In this document: positions 7,866 through 16,415 of the stretch, piece after piece
Numbering within the stretch: position 1 is the first letter of the stretch
Layout of the letters: each line of letters begins with the position of its first letter
NCBI RefSeq assembly: GCF_016902445.1
Contig: NZ_JACSNX010000014.1
Span: forward strand, 1-64,000
DNA: 64,000 nt
Direction of reading: 5' to 3'
From: Oscillibacter valericigenes
Lineage (GTDB): Bacteria; Bacillota; Clostridia; Oscillospirales; Oscillospiraceae
Translations under genes and position numbers: made by a program
The notes under the pieces: model-generated
Seen by the model: only the letters and a program-made list of their open reading frames with translations
The model's database searches: none
What the model was told of the DNA's origin: nothing

Positions 7866-10800
7866 ATGGCAAGAAAGTTCAAGTCCATGGACGGTAACAA
7901 CGCAGCTGCGTATGTCAGCTATGCGTTTACCGAAGTGGCGGGGATCTATCCCATCACCCCGTCCTCTCCCATGGCAGACTTGGTCGACCAGTGGTCCGCC
8001 GCTGGTCAGAAGAACATTTTCGGCACCACCGTCAAGGTCGTCGAAATGCAGTCTGAGGCAGGTGCCTCCGGCACGGTCCACGGCTCCCTGGCCGCCGGCG
8101 CGCTGACCACCACCTACACGGCGTCTCAGGGCCTGCTGCTGATGATCCCCAACATGTACAAGATCGCCGGCGAGCTGCTGCCCTGCGTGTTCCACGTGTC
8201 CGCCCGGACCGTGTCCACCCACGCCCTGAACATCTTCGGCGATCACTCCGACGTCATGGCCTGCCGCCAGACCGGCTTCGCCATGCTGTGCGAGGGCAAC
8301 GTGCAGGAGGTCATGGACCTGGCGCCCGTGGCCCATCTGGCCGCCATCGAGGGCCGCGTTCCCTTCCTGAACTTCTTCGACGGCTTCCGCACCTCTCACG
8401 AGATCCAGAAGGTCGCCGTGTGGGATTACGACGACCTGAAGGAGATGTGCGACATGGACGCCGTGGCGGCGTTCCGCAAGCACGCCCTGAATCCCGAGCG
8501 GCCCAACATGCGGGGCTCCCACGAGAACGGCGACATCTTCTTCCAGCATCGTGAGGCCTGCAACAGCTACTACAACGCTCTGCCCGACGTGGTGGAGAAG
8601 TACATGGGCAAGATCAACGAGAAGCTGGGCACCGACTATCAGCTGTTCAACTACTACGGCGCCGCCGACGCGGACCGTGTGATCATCGCCATGGGCTCCA
8701 TCTGCGACGTGGCCGAGGAGGTCATCGACTACCTGAACGCCAACGGCGAGAAGGTGGGCCTCATCAAGGTCCGTCTGTATCGGCCCTGGCGCGCGGACAA
8801 GCTCCTGGCCGCCATCCCCGCCACCTGCAAGAAGATCGCCGTGCTGGACCGCACCAAGGAGCCCGGCTCCCAGGGCGAGCCCCTGTACATGGACGTGGTC
8901 ACCGCTCTGGCCAACGCCGGCCGGACCGACATCCAGGTGATCGGCGGCCGTTACGGCCTGGGCAGCAAGGACACCCCGCCCGCCTCCGTCTTCGCCGTGT
9001 ATGACGAGCTGAAGAAGGACGCCATGAAGCGCGAGTTCACCATCGGCATCGTGGACGATGTGACCAACCTGAGCCTGGAGGAGAAGCCCGCTCCCAGCGT
9101 GGCTCCCGCCGGCACCATCGAGTGCAAGTTCTGGGGCCTGGGCGGCGACGGCACCGTGGGCGCCAACAAGAACTCCATCAAGATCATCGGCGACCACACC
9201 GACAAGTATGTCCAGGCGTACTTCCAGTACGACTCCAAGAAGACCGGCGGCGTCACCATCAGCCACCTGCGCTTCGGTGACTCCCCCATCAAGTCCTCTT
9301 ACTACATCAACAAGGCCGACTTCGTGGCCTGCCATGTGCCTGCCTACATCACCAAGCACTTCCCCATCGTCCGGGACGTGAAGCCCGGCGGCACCTTCCT
9401 GATCAACTGCCAGTGGAGCGATGAGGAGCTGAGCCACCACCTGGACGCTGCCTCCAAGCGGTACATCGCCAAGAACAACATCCAGGTCTACACCATCGAT
9501 GCCATCGATCTGGCCAAGGAGATCGGCATGGGCAAGCGGACCAACACCATCCTCCAGTCCGCCTTCTTCTCTCTGGCCAAGGTCATGCCCGAGAGCGAGG
9601 CCATCCAGTACATGAAGGATGCCGCCACCCACTCCTACCTGAAGAAGGGCCAGGACATCGTGGACATGAACCACAAGGCCATCGATGCCGGCGCCACTGC
9701 CTACAAGAAGTTCGACGTGCCCGCCGACTGGGCCAACGCCGTGGATGAGACCGAGGCCGTCAAGCACGAGGGTCCCGCCGCTCTGGTGGAGCAGGTCTCC
9801 ACGATCCTGGATCCCGTGGGCCGCATGGACGGCGACAGCCTGCCCGTGTCCGCCTTCGTCAAGCACGTGGACGGCCAGTTCGAGCTGGGCGCCGCCGCCT
9901 ATGAGAAGCGCGGCGTGGCCGTGTCTGTGCCCACCTGGGATGCCACCAAGTGCATCCAGTGCAACAACTGCGCCTATGTCTGCCCCCACGCCACCATCCG
10001 TCCCTTCGCTCTGACGGAGGAGGAGGCCAAGAACGCCCCCGCCGCCGCCAAGATCGTGGACGTGAAGGCCGGCAAGGGCAAGGGCGTGTACAAGTACACC
10101 ATGGCCATCAGCCCGCTGGACTGCATGGGCTGCGCCGTGTGCGTGGGCCAGTGCCCGGTGAACGCCCTGACCATGGTCCCGCAGGAGGACGAGGCCGCCC
10201 AGCAGGACGTCTTCAACTACTGCGTGGCCAGCGTGTCCGAGAAGAAGGACATGCAGGACAACACCGTCAAGGGCAGCCAGTTCCGCCAGCCCATGCTGGA
10301 GTTCTCCGGCTCCTGCGCCGGCTGCGCCGAGACCAGCTATGCCCGCCTGATCACCCAGCTGTTCGGCGACCGGATGTACATCTCCAACGCCACCGGCTGC
10401 TCCTCCATCTGGGGCGGTCCGGCTGCCACCTCTCCCTACTGCACCAACAAGGACGGCCACGGCCCCGCCTGGTCCAACTCCCTGTTCGAGGATAACGCCG
10501 AGCACGGCCTGGGTATGTATCTGGGCCAGCAGGCCACCCGCAGCCGTCTGGCAGACCTGACCCGTCAGCTGATCGCGCTGTCCTGGTCCACCGCCGAGAT
10601 CAAGGAAGCCGGCCAGAAGTGGCTGGATACCATGGAGGACGGCGCCGCCAACGGCGAGGCCTCCAAGGCCTATATCGCCGCTCTGGAGAAGGGCATCTGC
10701 ACCGTGGACGAGCTCATCGCCAGCGGCAAGCCCGAATTTGAGGCCCACGGCAAGGAGCTGAAGGCCGCCGGCAAGCAGTTCTGCGACTGCGACGCCTGCA

Positions 10801-11492
10801 AGCTGGTCGCTGAGATCCTGGCGGACAAGGAGTTCCTGTCCAAGAAGTCCATGTGGATCTTCGGCGGCGACGGCTGGGCTTACGACATCGGCTTCGGCGG
10901 CCTGGATCACGTCCTGGCCTCCGGCAACGATGTGAATGTCTTCGTCTTCGATACCGAGGTGTACTCCAACACCGGCGGCCAGGCCTCCAAGGCCTCCAAC
11001 ATCGGCCAGGTGGCCCAGTTCGCCGCCTCCGGCAAGGAGACCAAGAAGAAGTCCCTGGCGGAGATCGCCATGAGCTACGGCTACGTCTACGTGGCCCAGG
11101 TGGCCATGGGCGCCAACCCCGCCCAGACCCTGAAGGCCATTCAGGAGGCCGAGGCCTATCACGGCCCGTCCCTGATCATCGGCTACGCTCCCTGCGAGAT
11201 GCACTCCATCAAGGGCGGCATGATGAACTGCCAGCACGAGATGAAGAAGGCTGTGGAGTGCGGCTACTGGAACCTGTTCCGCTTCCAGCCCGACGACAAG
11301 GGCGGCAAGTTCACCCTGGACTCCAAGGAACCCGCTGGCGGCTATCAGGAGTTCCTGATGAACGAGGCCCGGTACAGCCGGCTGACCCGCGAGTTCCCCG
11401 ACCGCGCCAGCGAGCTGTTCCAGCGCAACGAGAAGGCTGCCATGGACCGCTATCAGCACCTGCTGAAGCTGAAGGCCATGTACAGCGAGTAA
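7866..11492 (+). CDS. nifJ: Pyruvate:ferredoxin (flavodoxin) oxidoreductase, single chain
   Basis: 1,208 residues, the homodimeric one-chain form. Reaction: pyruvate + CoA + oxidised ferredoxin to acetyl-CoA + CO2 + reduced ferredoxin. Domains in order: pyrimidine-binding domain with the GNNAAAYVSYAFTEVAGIYP opening; transketolase C-like domain; gamma domain (CKFWGLGGDGTVGANKNSIK, about residue 418); an eight-iron ferredoxin-like domain with CIQCNNCAYVCP and CMGCAVCVGQCP near residues 696 and 752; then the TPP-binding domain with the third cluster (SGSCAGCAETSY) and IFGGDGWAYDIGFGG. The start follows AGGAGGTAAGTTT. It is monocistronic, with strongly biased codon use as for a highly expressed gene. 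The acetyl-CoA can go to pta (27189) or to butyrate synthesis. Confidence 0.97.
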   Translation: MARKFKSMDGNNAAAYVSYAFTEVAGIYPITPSSPMADLVDQWSAAGQKNIFGTTVKVVEMQSEAGASGTVHGSLAAGALTTTYTASQGLLLMIPNMYKIAGELLPCVFHVSARTVSTHALNIFGDHSDVMACRQTGFAMLCEGNVQEVMDLAPVAHLAAIEGRVPFLNFFDGFRTSHEIQKVAVWDYDDLKEMCDMDAVAAFRKHALNPERPNMRGSHENGDIFFQHREACNSYYNALPDVVEKYMGKINEKLGTDYQLFNYYGAADADRVIIAMGSICDVAEEVIDYLNANGEKVGLIKVRLYRPWRADKLLAAIPATCKKIAVLDRTKEPGSQGEPLYMDVVTALANAGRTDIQVIGGRYGLGSKDTPPASVFAVYDELKKDAMKREFTIGIVDDVTNLSLEEKPAPSVAPAGTIECKFWGLGGDGTVGANKNSIKIIGDHTDKYVQAYFQYDSKKTGGVTISHLRFGDSPIKSSYYINKADFVACHVPAYITKHFPIVRDVKPGGTFLINCQWSDEELSHHLDAASKRYIAKNNIQVYTIDAIDLAKEIGMGKRTNTILQSAFFSLAKVMPESEAIQYMKDAATHSYLKKGQDIVDMNHKAIDAGATAYKKFDVPADWANAVDETEAVKHEGPAALVEQVSTILDPVGRMDGDSLPVSAFVKHVDGQFELGAAAYEKRGVAVSVPTWDATKCIQCNNCAYVCPHATIRPFALTEEEAKNAPAAAKIVDVKAGKGKGVYKYTMAISPLDCMGCAVCVGQCPVNALTMVPQEDEAAQQDVFNYCVASVSEKKDMQDNTVKGSQFRQPMLEFSGSCAGCAETSYARLITQLFGDRMYISNATGCSSIWGGPAATSPYCTNKDGHGPAWSNSLFEDNAEHGLGMYLGQQATRSRLADLTRQLIALSWSTAEIKEAGQKWLDTMEDGAANGEASKAYIAALEKGICTVDELIASGKPEFEAHGKELKAAGKQFCDCDACKLVAEILADKEFLSKKSMWIFGGDGWAYDIGFGGLDHVLASGNDVNVFVFDTEVYSNTGGQASKASNIGQVAQFAASGKETKKKSLAEIAMSYGYVYVAQVAMGANPAQTLKAIQEAEAYHGPSLIIGYAPCEMHSIKGGMMNCQHEMKKAVECGYWNLFRFQPDDKGGKFTLDSKEPAGGYQEFLMNEARYSRLTREFPDRASELFQRNEKAAMDRYQHLLKLKAMYSE

Positions 11493-11512
11493 GCGAGATC
11501 CCTTCCAAGCAC

Positions 11513-11547
11513 AAAAGGACCGCGGGATTTTCCCGCGGTCTTTTTTT
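11513..11547 (+). terminator. Terminator of the pyruvate oxidoreductase gene
   Basis: GACCGCGGGA stem with a TTT loop, followed by seven T's. Confidence 0.95.
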
Positions 11548-11561
11548 CGTCAGAGATCTGA

Positions 11562-11595
11562 TAAAAGGCCCCCGGACGCTGCGGCATCCGGGGGC
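11562..11595 (-). terminator. Terminator of the S41 protease gene
   Basis: Stem GCCCCCGGA/TCCGGGGGC just beyond the stop at 11615, with a T run (complement of aaaa at 11563-11566) on the minus strand. Confidence 0.85.
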
Positions 11596-11614
11596 TCTTG
11601 GAACATTTTGAGGA

Positions 11615-13330
11615 TTACAGCAGGGCCTGGAGACGATCCGCCATGGCGGCGCCCTGGGCCCGGGTGATCCCGGCAGAGGCGCCTGCGGCTTCCGGCAGCA
11701 GGCCCCAGCGCCAGGCCCGTGCCAGAGCATCCGGATCCCAGGCGCCCGCCGTCAGCCCGTCGGGCAGGGGAGCGGTGCGGACCGCCTCCGGCTCCAGTCC
11801 CAGCGCGTCCGCAGTACGGACCAGGAACACGGCGGCCTCCTGCCAGGTGAGGGGACGGGCGGCGGCAAAGGTCCCGTCGGCGGTGCCGCCGGTGACGCCG
11901 GCCTCCGCGGCCCAATTCACCGCGGGCAGATACCACTCCACGCCCAGCAGGTCCCCAAAACCGGCGGCTTCCGACGGGGCGGGGGACCCGGCCGCCTCAT
12001 ACAGCAGGCCCACGAACCGGCCCCGGGTCAGAGGCGCGTCGGGATATGCACGCTGCTCCAGCTGCTCCGGGTGGTCCAGCAGCCACTCCACAGCGGTGTC
12101 CCGGTCAGCCAGCGTGTCCGCCATGGTCTGGGGGACCGTCACATCCGGCTCCAGGGACTCCACGCCCCGGCCAGCGTCGGCATCCAGCAGGGTGCCCAGA
12201 TCGATGTACTTGGTGGACACGCCCACCTGGACCCCGGAGTTGGGCAGGGCGAAGGAGCCCACGGAGCCGAAGTGGTCCACGCTGCCGCTGGCAGGCTCTC
12301 CCACCAGTACGGCGCCCATCTCCTGCAGCTTCACGGCGTTGATGACGGCGGAGGAGAAGGTGGTCTCCCCGATGAGCCCCACCAGCTGGGCCCCGTCATC
12401 CATCTCCTGCCGCAGCACGGCCAGCAGGGGCCAGATCACGCCGTCAGACCCGCCGCCGTTGTTCCGCAGATCCAGCAGGACCCGGCTGTAATCGCCAGCG
12501 TCCAGATCTGTCTGCACCTGAGCGGCGAAGGTCTCCATGGGCAGCTCCGGGTCCTCCCGGCAGGTGTTGTACTGAATGTAATAGGTGACATCATTCAGCG
12601 GAGCACTCCAGTAGGAGTCCTCTGTGGCGGCGGTGGCCGGGGAGACGGTGATTTGATCCGACAGCCGGGCCAGGGAGACAGACCCCAGCGCCGCCGCGTC
12701 CACCGGCTCCACCGCCAGGACCGGCCCGCCCGCCAGGGTCAGCTCCAGATCGCCGCCCTCCGGAACCAGGCCCACATACTCATACAGGTCCGCCACGTTG
12801 CAGCTCTGCCGGTACTGCCGCCGGAGCTTCACCGGGTTGTCAGCACTCAACAGAGCGGAGAAGGACTCCAGCACCGCCTCCATAGAATGGCCATTGACGG
12901 CGGTGACCTCCGAGCCCAGTAGGTCCCCATGGGCTTGCTCCGCCGTGGTGAGATACCAGTGGCCGTCGTACCAGGTGAGGACCATCGGGTAGAAGCGCAC
13001 CTGGTTCGCCACCGCGTTTAGGGACACCTGGGTGTGGGAGTCCCCTGCCAGGGCCGCCAGGCTCTGGAGGTCCAAGGAAAAGTCCACGTCGCTCTCTCCG
13101 GCAAGCCGGGCTTCGATCTCCGCCTTCCGGGCCAGAAAATCCGCCTCCGGTGTGTTGGCAAACAGATCCGGATGATACTGGACCAGAGATCGATAGAGCA
13201 CATCCAGGTCCTGCTGCCTGGCATCTGCCGGAGACAGGGCCGGTTCTGCGGCCTGGGCACACGCCCCAAGGGCCAGCGCGGCGGACAGAGCCAGTCCGCC
13301 GGTCCTCCGAAGGAAAGTTGATCGCTGCAT
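11615..13330 (-). CDS. Secreted S41-type peptidase with C-terminal SLH repeats
   Basis: 571 residues. The N-terminus (QRSTFLRRTGGLALSAALA) is a signal peptide. The LGAC at its end could be a lipobox, so it may be a lipoprotein. Residues 30-400 match the S41/C-terminal-processing peptidase fold: LDLRNNGGGSDG, then GETTFSSAVINAVKLQEMG, where the second Ser of TFSS aligns with the usual nucleophile. A canonical PDZ domain is not obvious. Residues 425-571 hold S-layer-homology-like repeats (YPDAPLTRGRFVGLLYEAAG; EWYLPAVNWAAEAGVTGG), which bind cell-wall polymers. Target peptide unknown. ATG 13330 follows GAGAGGAG. A strong promoter with an 18-bp palindrome lies just upstream. Confidence 0.85.
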   Translation of the reverse strand: MQRSTFLRRTGGLALSAALALGACAQAAEPALSPADARQQDLDVLYRSLVQYHPDLFANTPEADFLARKAEIEARLAGESDVDFSLDLQSLAALAGDSHTQVSLNAVANQVRFYPMVLTWYDGHWYLTTAEQAHGDLLGSEVTAVNGHSMEAVLESFSALLSADNPVKLRRQYRQSCNVADLYEYVGLVPEGGDLELTLAGGPVLAVEPVDAAALGSVSLARLSDQITVSPATAATEDSYWSAPLNDVTYYIQYNTCREDPELPMETFAAQVQTDLDAGDYSRVLLDLRNNGGGSDGVIWPLLAVLRQEMDDGAQLVGLIGETTFSSAVINAVKLQEMGAVLVGEPASGSVDHFGSVGSFALPNSGVQVGVSTKYIDLGTLLDADAGRGVESLEPDVTVPQTMADTLADRDTAVEWLLDHPEQLEQRAYPDAPLTRGRFVGLLYEAAGSPAPSEAAGFGDLLGVEWYLPAVNWAAEAGVTGGTADGTFAAARPLTWQEAAVFLVRTADALGLEPEAVRTAPLPDGLTAGAWDPDALARAWRWGLLPEAAGASAGITRAQGAAMADRLQALL

Positions 13331-13349
13331 GATGATCGCTCCTCTCGCT

Positions 13350-13367
13350 GTATTATTTAAATAATAC
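13350..13367. promoter_or_regulatory. 18-bp perfect palindrome, candidate operator
   Basis: GTATTATTTAAATAATAC is a perfect inverted repeat. It overlaps the last bases of the -10 and the expected transcription start of the S41 protease promoter, the position expected of a repressor site. Confidence 0.6.
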
Positions 13368-13394
13368 AATAATACGAAAGGAACGGCTTGTCAA
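13366..13394 (-). promoter_or_regulatory. Promoter of the S41 protease gene
   Basis: On the minus strand: TTGACA (13394-13389), 17-base spacer, TATTGT (13371-13366). Confidence 0.8.
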
Positions 13395-13522
13395 GAACCT
13401 CTTCCTCCCGTATGCCATCTATACGGAACAGATGGAAAGGATTCTTCAAATTACATGAAAGTTCCGTTAAAAAATTGAAAAAAATTCGCAAAAAGTTCAT
13501 GGAATCCGGGAGAAAAACAAGC

Positions 13523-13528
13523 TATAAT
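13523..13528 (+). promoter_or_regulatory. -10 element of the LtaS-like gene
   Basis: TATAAT at 13523-13528; no convincing -35. A start near 13535 would leave the ATG at 13537 leaderless, which favours the ATG at 13561 as translation start. Confidence 0.55.
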
Positions 13529-13560
13529 AAAGGGCCATGTATAGAAAGAAGGTCATCACC

Positions 13561-15564
13561 ATGCAACAGACATCTCAGCCGGCGGCCGTGGATGCCAAAT
13601 GGCATCCACAGGAACGCTATGCGTTCCTGTATCTCCCCCTGCTGGCCCTGCTGGTCACGATCGTGGTGGAGCTGTTCAATCACAAGAGCTTTACGGAGGG
13701 CCTGACCGGCTTTTGGAATTTTCTCTCCCAGGATCCCCTGGCGATGCTTGTCAATGTATTGATCGTGCTGGTGACGCTGGTCCCGGCGTTCTTCCTGCGG
13801 CGGAGGGTCTTCTGGTGCGCACTGGTCGCATTTTTGTGGCTGGTCTGCGGCGGTGTGAACGGCTTCATTCTGCTCAACCGGATGACGCCCTTCACGGTGG
13901 CGGATCTGACGGTGTTCGAGACGGGACTGGACACCGTGCCGAACTATCTCTCCACCGGGTACATCATCCTGCTGGTCTCGGCGCTGGCGGCTGTGGCCAT
14001 CGGCCTGATCCTGCTGTTCTGGAAGGGGCCCCGCAGCACCCAGCCTGCGCGGACGCGCTTTCTCACCGGTGTGGCGGCCCTGGCGGTCTCCGGCACGCTG
14101 ACGGGCGGCGCCTGCGCCGCGGCATTCGCCACGGGAGACCTGTCCAATCAGTTCGCGAATCTGGCCTTTGCCTATGAGGACTATGGCTTTTCCTACTGCT
14201 TCCTGCAGACCTGGCTGAACCGGGGCATCCGCCGCCCGGACAATTACAGCCGGACAACGGTGGAGAAGATCCGCCAGCAGGTGGAGGAAAAGACGGCGGC
14301 CTCGACGGCAGTGCCCCAGACGGATGTGAACGTCATCTTCATCCAGCTGGAGTCTTATATCGATCCCTCCATGGTGCAGGGCCTGGAGCTGTCAGAGGAC
14401 CCGGTGCCCAACTGGACGGCACTGAAGGAGCAGTATACCTCCGGCTACCTGACTGTGCCGGTGGTGGGCGCAGGAACGGCCAATACGGAATTTGAGGTCC
14501 TCACCGGCATGAGTTCCCGGTTTTTCGGGCCGGGCGAGTATCCCTTCCAGACATGCCTGACGGACCAGACCGTGGAGTCTGTGGCCTTTGACCTGAAGGC
14601 CAACGGCTATGCCACCCACGCCATCCACAACCACCGGGCGGCATTCTACAGCCGGAACGAGGTCTATCCGAACCTGGGCTTTGACGATTTCACCGCCCTG
14701 GAGTATATGCCCACAGTTGCGAAGACCCCCACCAACTGGGCCAAGGACGGCGTGCTGAAAGATCAGATCCTCCAGGCGCTGGATGTGACGGAGGACCAGG
14801 CAGACCTGGTGTTCACGGTGTCTGTGCAGGGACACGGCAAATATCCCATGGAGCAGAAGCTGCAGGATCCGGCCATTACAGTGGAGGCCTGTCCTGATGA
14901 GGAATACCGCTATGCCATGGAGTATTATGTCAATCAAGTCCACGAAATGGACGCCTTTGTGGGAGAGCTGATCGAGGAGCTGTCCCAGCGGGACGAGCGG
15001 ACCGTGCTGGTCCTTTACGGCGACCATCTGCCGGCGCTGAATCTGGAGGCTGAGGACATGGAGAGCAGCAGCCTCTACCGGACAGAGTACATCATCTGGG
15101 ACAACTTCGGCCTGGAGCAGCAGGATGAGCCCCTGGCGGCCTATCAGCTGTCGGCGGCCGTGCTGGAGCGGCTGGGGATCACCACGGGGCTGATGAATCA
15201 GTTCCAGCAGACGTTCCGGGAGGAGCCCACCTACCGGGCGAATCTGCGTCTCCTGCAGTATGACGCCCTGTACGGGAGCGGTTATCTGTATGAGGACCAG
15301 GGCCGGTATGAACCCACGGAAATGAAAATGGGCATGGTGCCCATCCGGATCACCGGTATGAAGCAGCAGGGGGAGACCTGGTACATCCTGGGAGAGAACT
15401 TCACCCCCTACTGTGTGGTGACGGAGGACGGCAGACAGCTGGAGACGGAATATCTTGCGCCCTGGCTGCTGCGGCTGCAGGATATGCCGGATACCGCAGA
15501 CTGGCGCGAACTGTCCATCAGTGTGGTGGATAAGCACAACGAGATCCTCAGCAATACGGAATAG
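13561..15564 (+). CDS. LtaS-type membrane sulfatase / phosphoglycerol transferase
   Basis: 667 residues. The N-terminal part (to about 205) has five hydrophobic segments, for example YLPLLALLVTIVVELF and LAMLVNVLIVLVTLVPAFF. The rest is an extracellular alkaline-phosphatase-superfamily domain: NVIFIQLESYIDPSM carries the first metal-binding acid, GTANTEFEVLTGMSS the probable catalytic Thr, and LVLYGDHLPALN the late metal ligands. The family polymerises or transfers glycerol-phosphate (lipoteichoic acid synthases and relatives) outside the membrane. Whether this one makes lipoteichoic acid cannot be told from sequence. Start 13561 has AAGAAGG upstream; ATG 13537 is an alternative. A strong terminator follows. 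Confidence 0.9.
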   Translation: MQQTSQPAAVDAKWHPQERYAFLYLPLLALLVTIVVELFNHKSFTEGLTGFWNFLSQDPLAMLVNVLIVLVTLVPAFFLRRRVFWCALVAFLWLVCGGVNGFILLNRMTPFTVADLTVFETGLDTVPNYLSTGYIILLVSALAAVAIGLILLFWKGPRSTQPARTRFLTGVAALAVSGTLTGGACAAAFATGDLSNQFANLAFAYEDYGFSYCFLQTWLNRGIRRPDNYSRTTVEKIRQQVEEKTAASTAVPQTDVNVIFIQLESYIDPSMVQGLELSEDPVPNWTALKEQYTSGYLTVPVVGAGTANTEFEVLTGMSSRFFGPGEYPFQTCLTDQTVESVAFDLKANGYATHAIHNHRAAFYSRNEVYPNLGFDDFTALEYMPTVAKTPTNWAKDGVLKDQILQALDVTEDQADLVFTVSVQGHGKYPMEQKLQDPAITVEACPDEEYRYAMEYYVNQVHEMDAFVGELIEELSQRDERTVLVLYGDHLPALNLEAEDMESSSLYRTEYIIWDNFGLEQQDEPLAAYQLSAAVLERLGITTGLMNQFQQTFREEPTYRANLRLLQYDALYGSGYLYEDQGRYEPTEMKMGMVPIRITGMKQQGETWYILGENFTPYCVVTEDGRQLETEYLAPWLLRLQDMPDTADWRELSISVVDKHNEILSNTE

Positions 15565-15567
15565 CAG

Positions 15568-15608
15568 GCAAAAATCGGGGAGGCCGTACGGCCTCCCTGA
15601 TTTTTTGC
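15568..15608 (+). terminator. Terminator of the LtaS-like gene
   Basis: Long stem GGGGAGGCC-GTAC-GGCCTCCC with flanking A and T runs that extend the pairing, ending TTTTTT. Confidence 0.9.
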
Positions 15609-15673
15609 AGATGAGAACGGTCTGCCCGCAGGCGTGCTCCGCCGGAGCACAGCGGTCGGCCGGACCAGGACGC

Positions 15674-16411
15674 TTATTGTTTGGCTTCCGCCCGCAGCTT
15701 CAGCTGCTCCGCCGTGATGGCGTAGCCAGCCTCTGCGTAAGGGAATGCCGGCCGCTCCTCCGGCAGGGGAATGCCCCGCCGGGCGCAGATGGCCGCCGCC
15801 ACAGCTTCCAGCAGCCGGGGATTCTTCACCAGAAGCGGTCCGGTGAGCTCCGAGGCGAACACGTTCTTCCAGTGGAAGCCCTCGGGGCCCTTCTCCGCCT
15901 CGTTGCCGAAGCCCATGGTGAGTCCGGTGAGCAGCGGTGTCTCCACTCCGTGGGTCTCACCGCATTTGTTCATGAATCCGACGACCGGCTCCGGGTACAG
16001 GTCTGTACTGCCGTACACGTCCCCCACGATGCGCCTGCTGCCCTGGACCGTGGTAAAAGCGGCCAGACCGATGCCGCTGTATGTCTCTCCGTCCTTGTCG
16101 GTGACGGAGGCGCCCAGCAGCTCCATGGCCGTACCGGCGAACAGCATGGCGCAGCCGTCCTCCGCCAGGGCCTTCACCGCCGGGCCGTACTGGACGAAAT
16201 CCCCGGCGGCGAACCGCTGGGCCCGCTCCGTGCCGGCCCCCATGAAGAGAAAATCCGCGCCGGCGATGTCCGCGCCTTCGCCGGGCCGGACGGGCTGGAC
16301 GGTGACCGTGCAGCCCAGCGCCTCCAGATACCGCCGGAGCACGGATACATTGGCATAGCTGCCGTACAGGCTCATGAGATCCGGATAGAAATGGATGATC
16401 TTCAGTTCCAT
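15674..16411 (-). CDS. GatD-like class I glutamine amidotransferase lacking catalytic residues
   Basis: 245 residues, full family length. It aligns end to end with GatD, the glutaminase subunit of lipid II isoglutaminyl synthase: LKIIHFYPDLMSLYGSYAN at the start, GADFLFMGAGTERAQ, and WKNVFASELTGPLLVKNP near 181-198. In canonical GatD the nucleophile is the Cys of an ICGGYQ elbow and the His lies in a YLHGP segment. Here the elbow reads FAGTAME (Ala92 in place of Cys) and the His segment reads ELTGP (Thr190 in place of His). Glutamine hydrolysis by the usual triad is therefore not expected. Its ATG is 4 bases after the murT stop, so the two are surely co-translated. The frame is intact and not decaying. 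Confidence 0.9.
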   Translation of the reverse strand: MELKIIHFYPDLMSLYGSYANVSVLRRYLEALGCTVTVQPVRPGEGADIAGADFLFMGAGTERAQRFAAGDFVQYGPAVKALAEDGCAMLFAGTAMELLGASVTDKDGETYSGIGLAAFTTVQGSRRIVGDVYGSTDLYPEPVVGFMNKCGETHGVETPLLTGLTMGFGNEAEKGPEGFHWKNVFASELTGPLLVKNPRLLEAVAAAICARRGIPLPEERPAFPYAEAGYAITAEQLKLRAEAKQ

Positions 16412-16415
16412 GTTC

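Noticed and set aside
7812-11459. Very long minus-strand open frame (1,215 codons) opposite the pyruvate oxidoreductase
   Set aside because: Gly/Leu/His/Val-rich composition, no family, and it mirrors a certain gene with strong codon bias; long antisense frames are expected in GC-rich genes.
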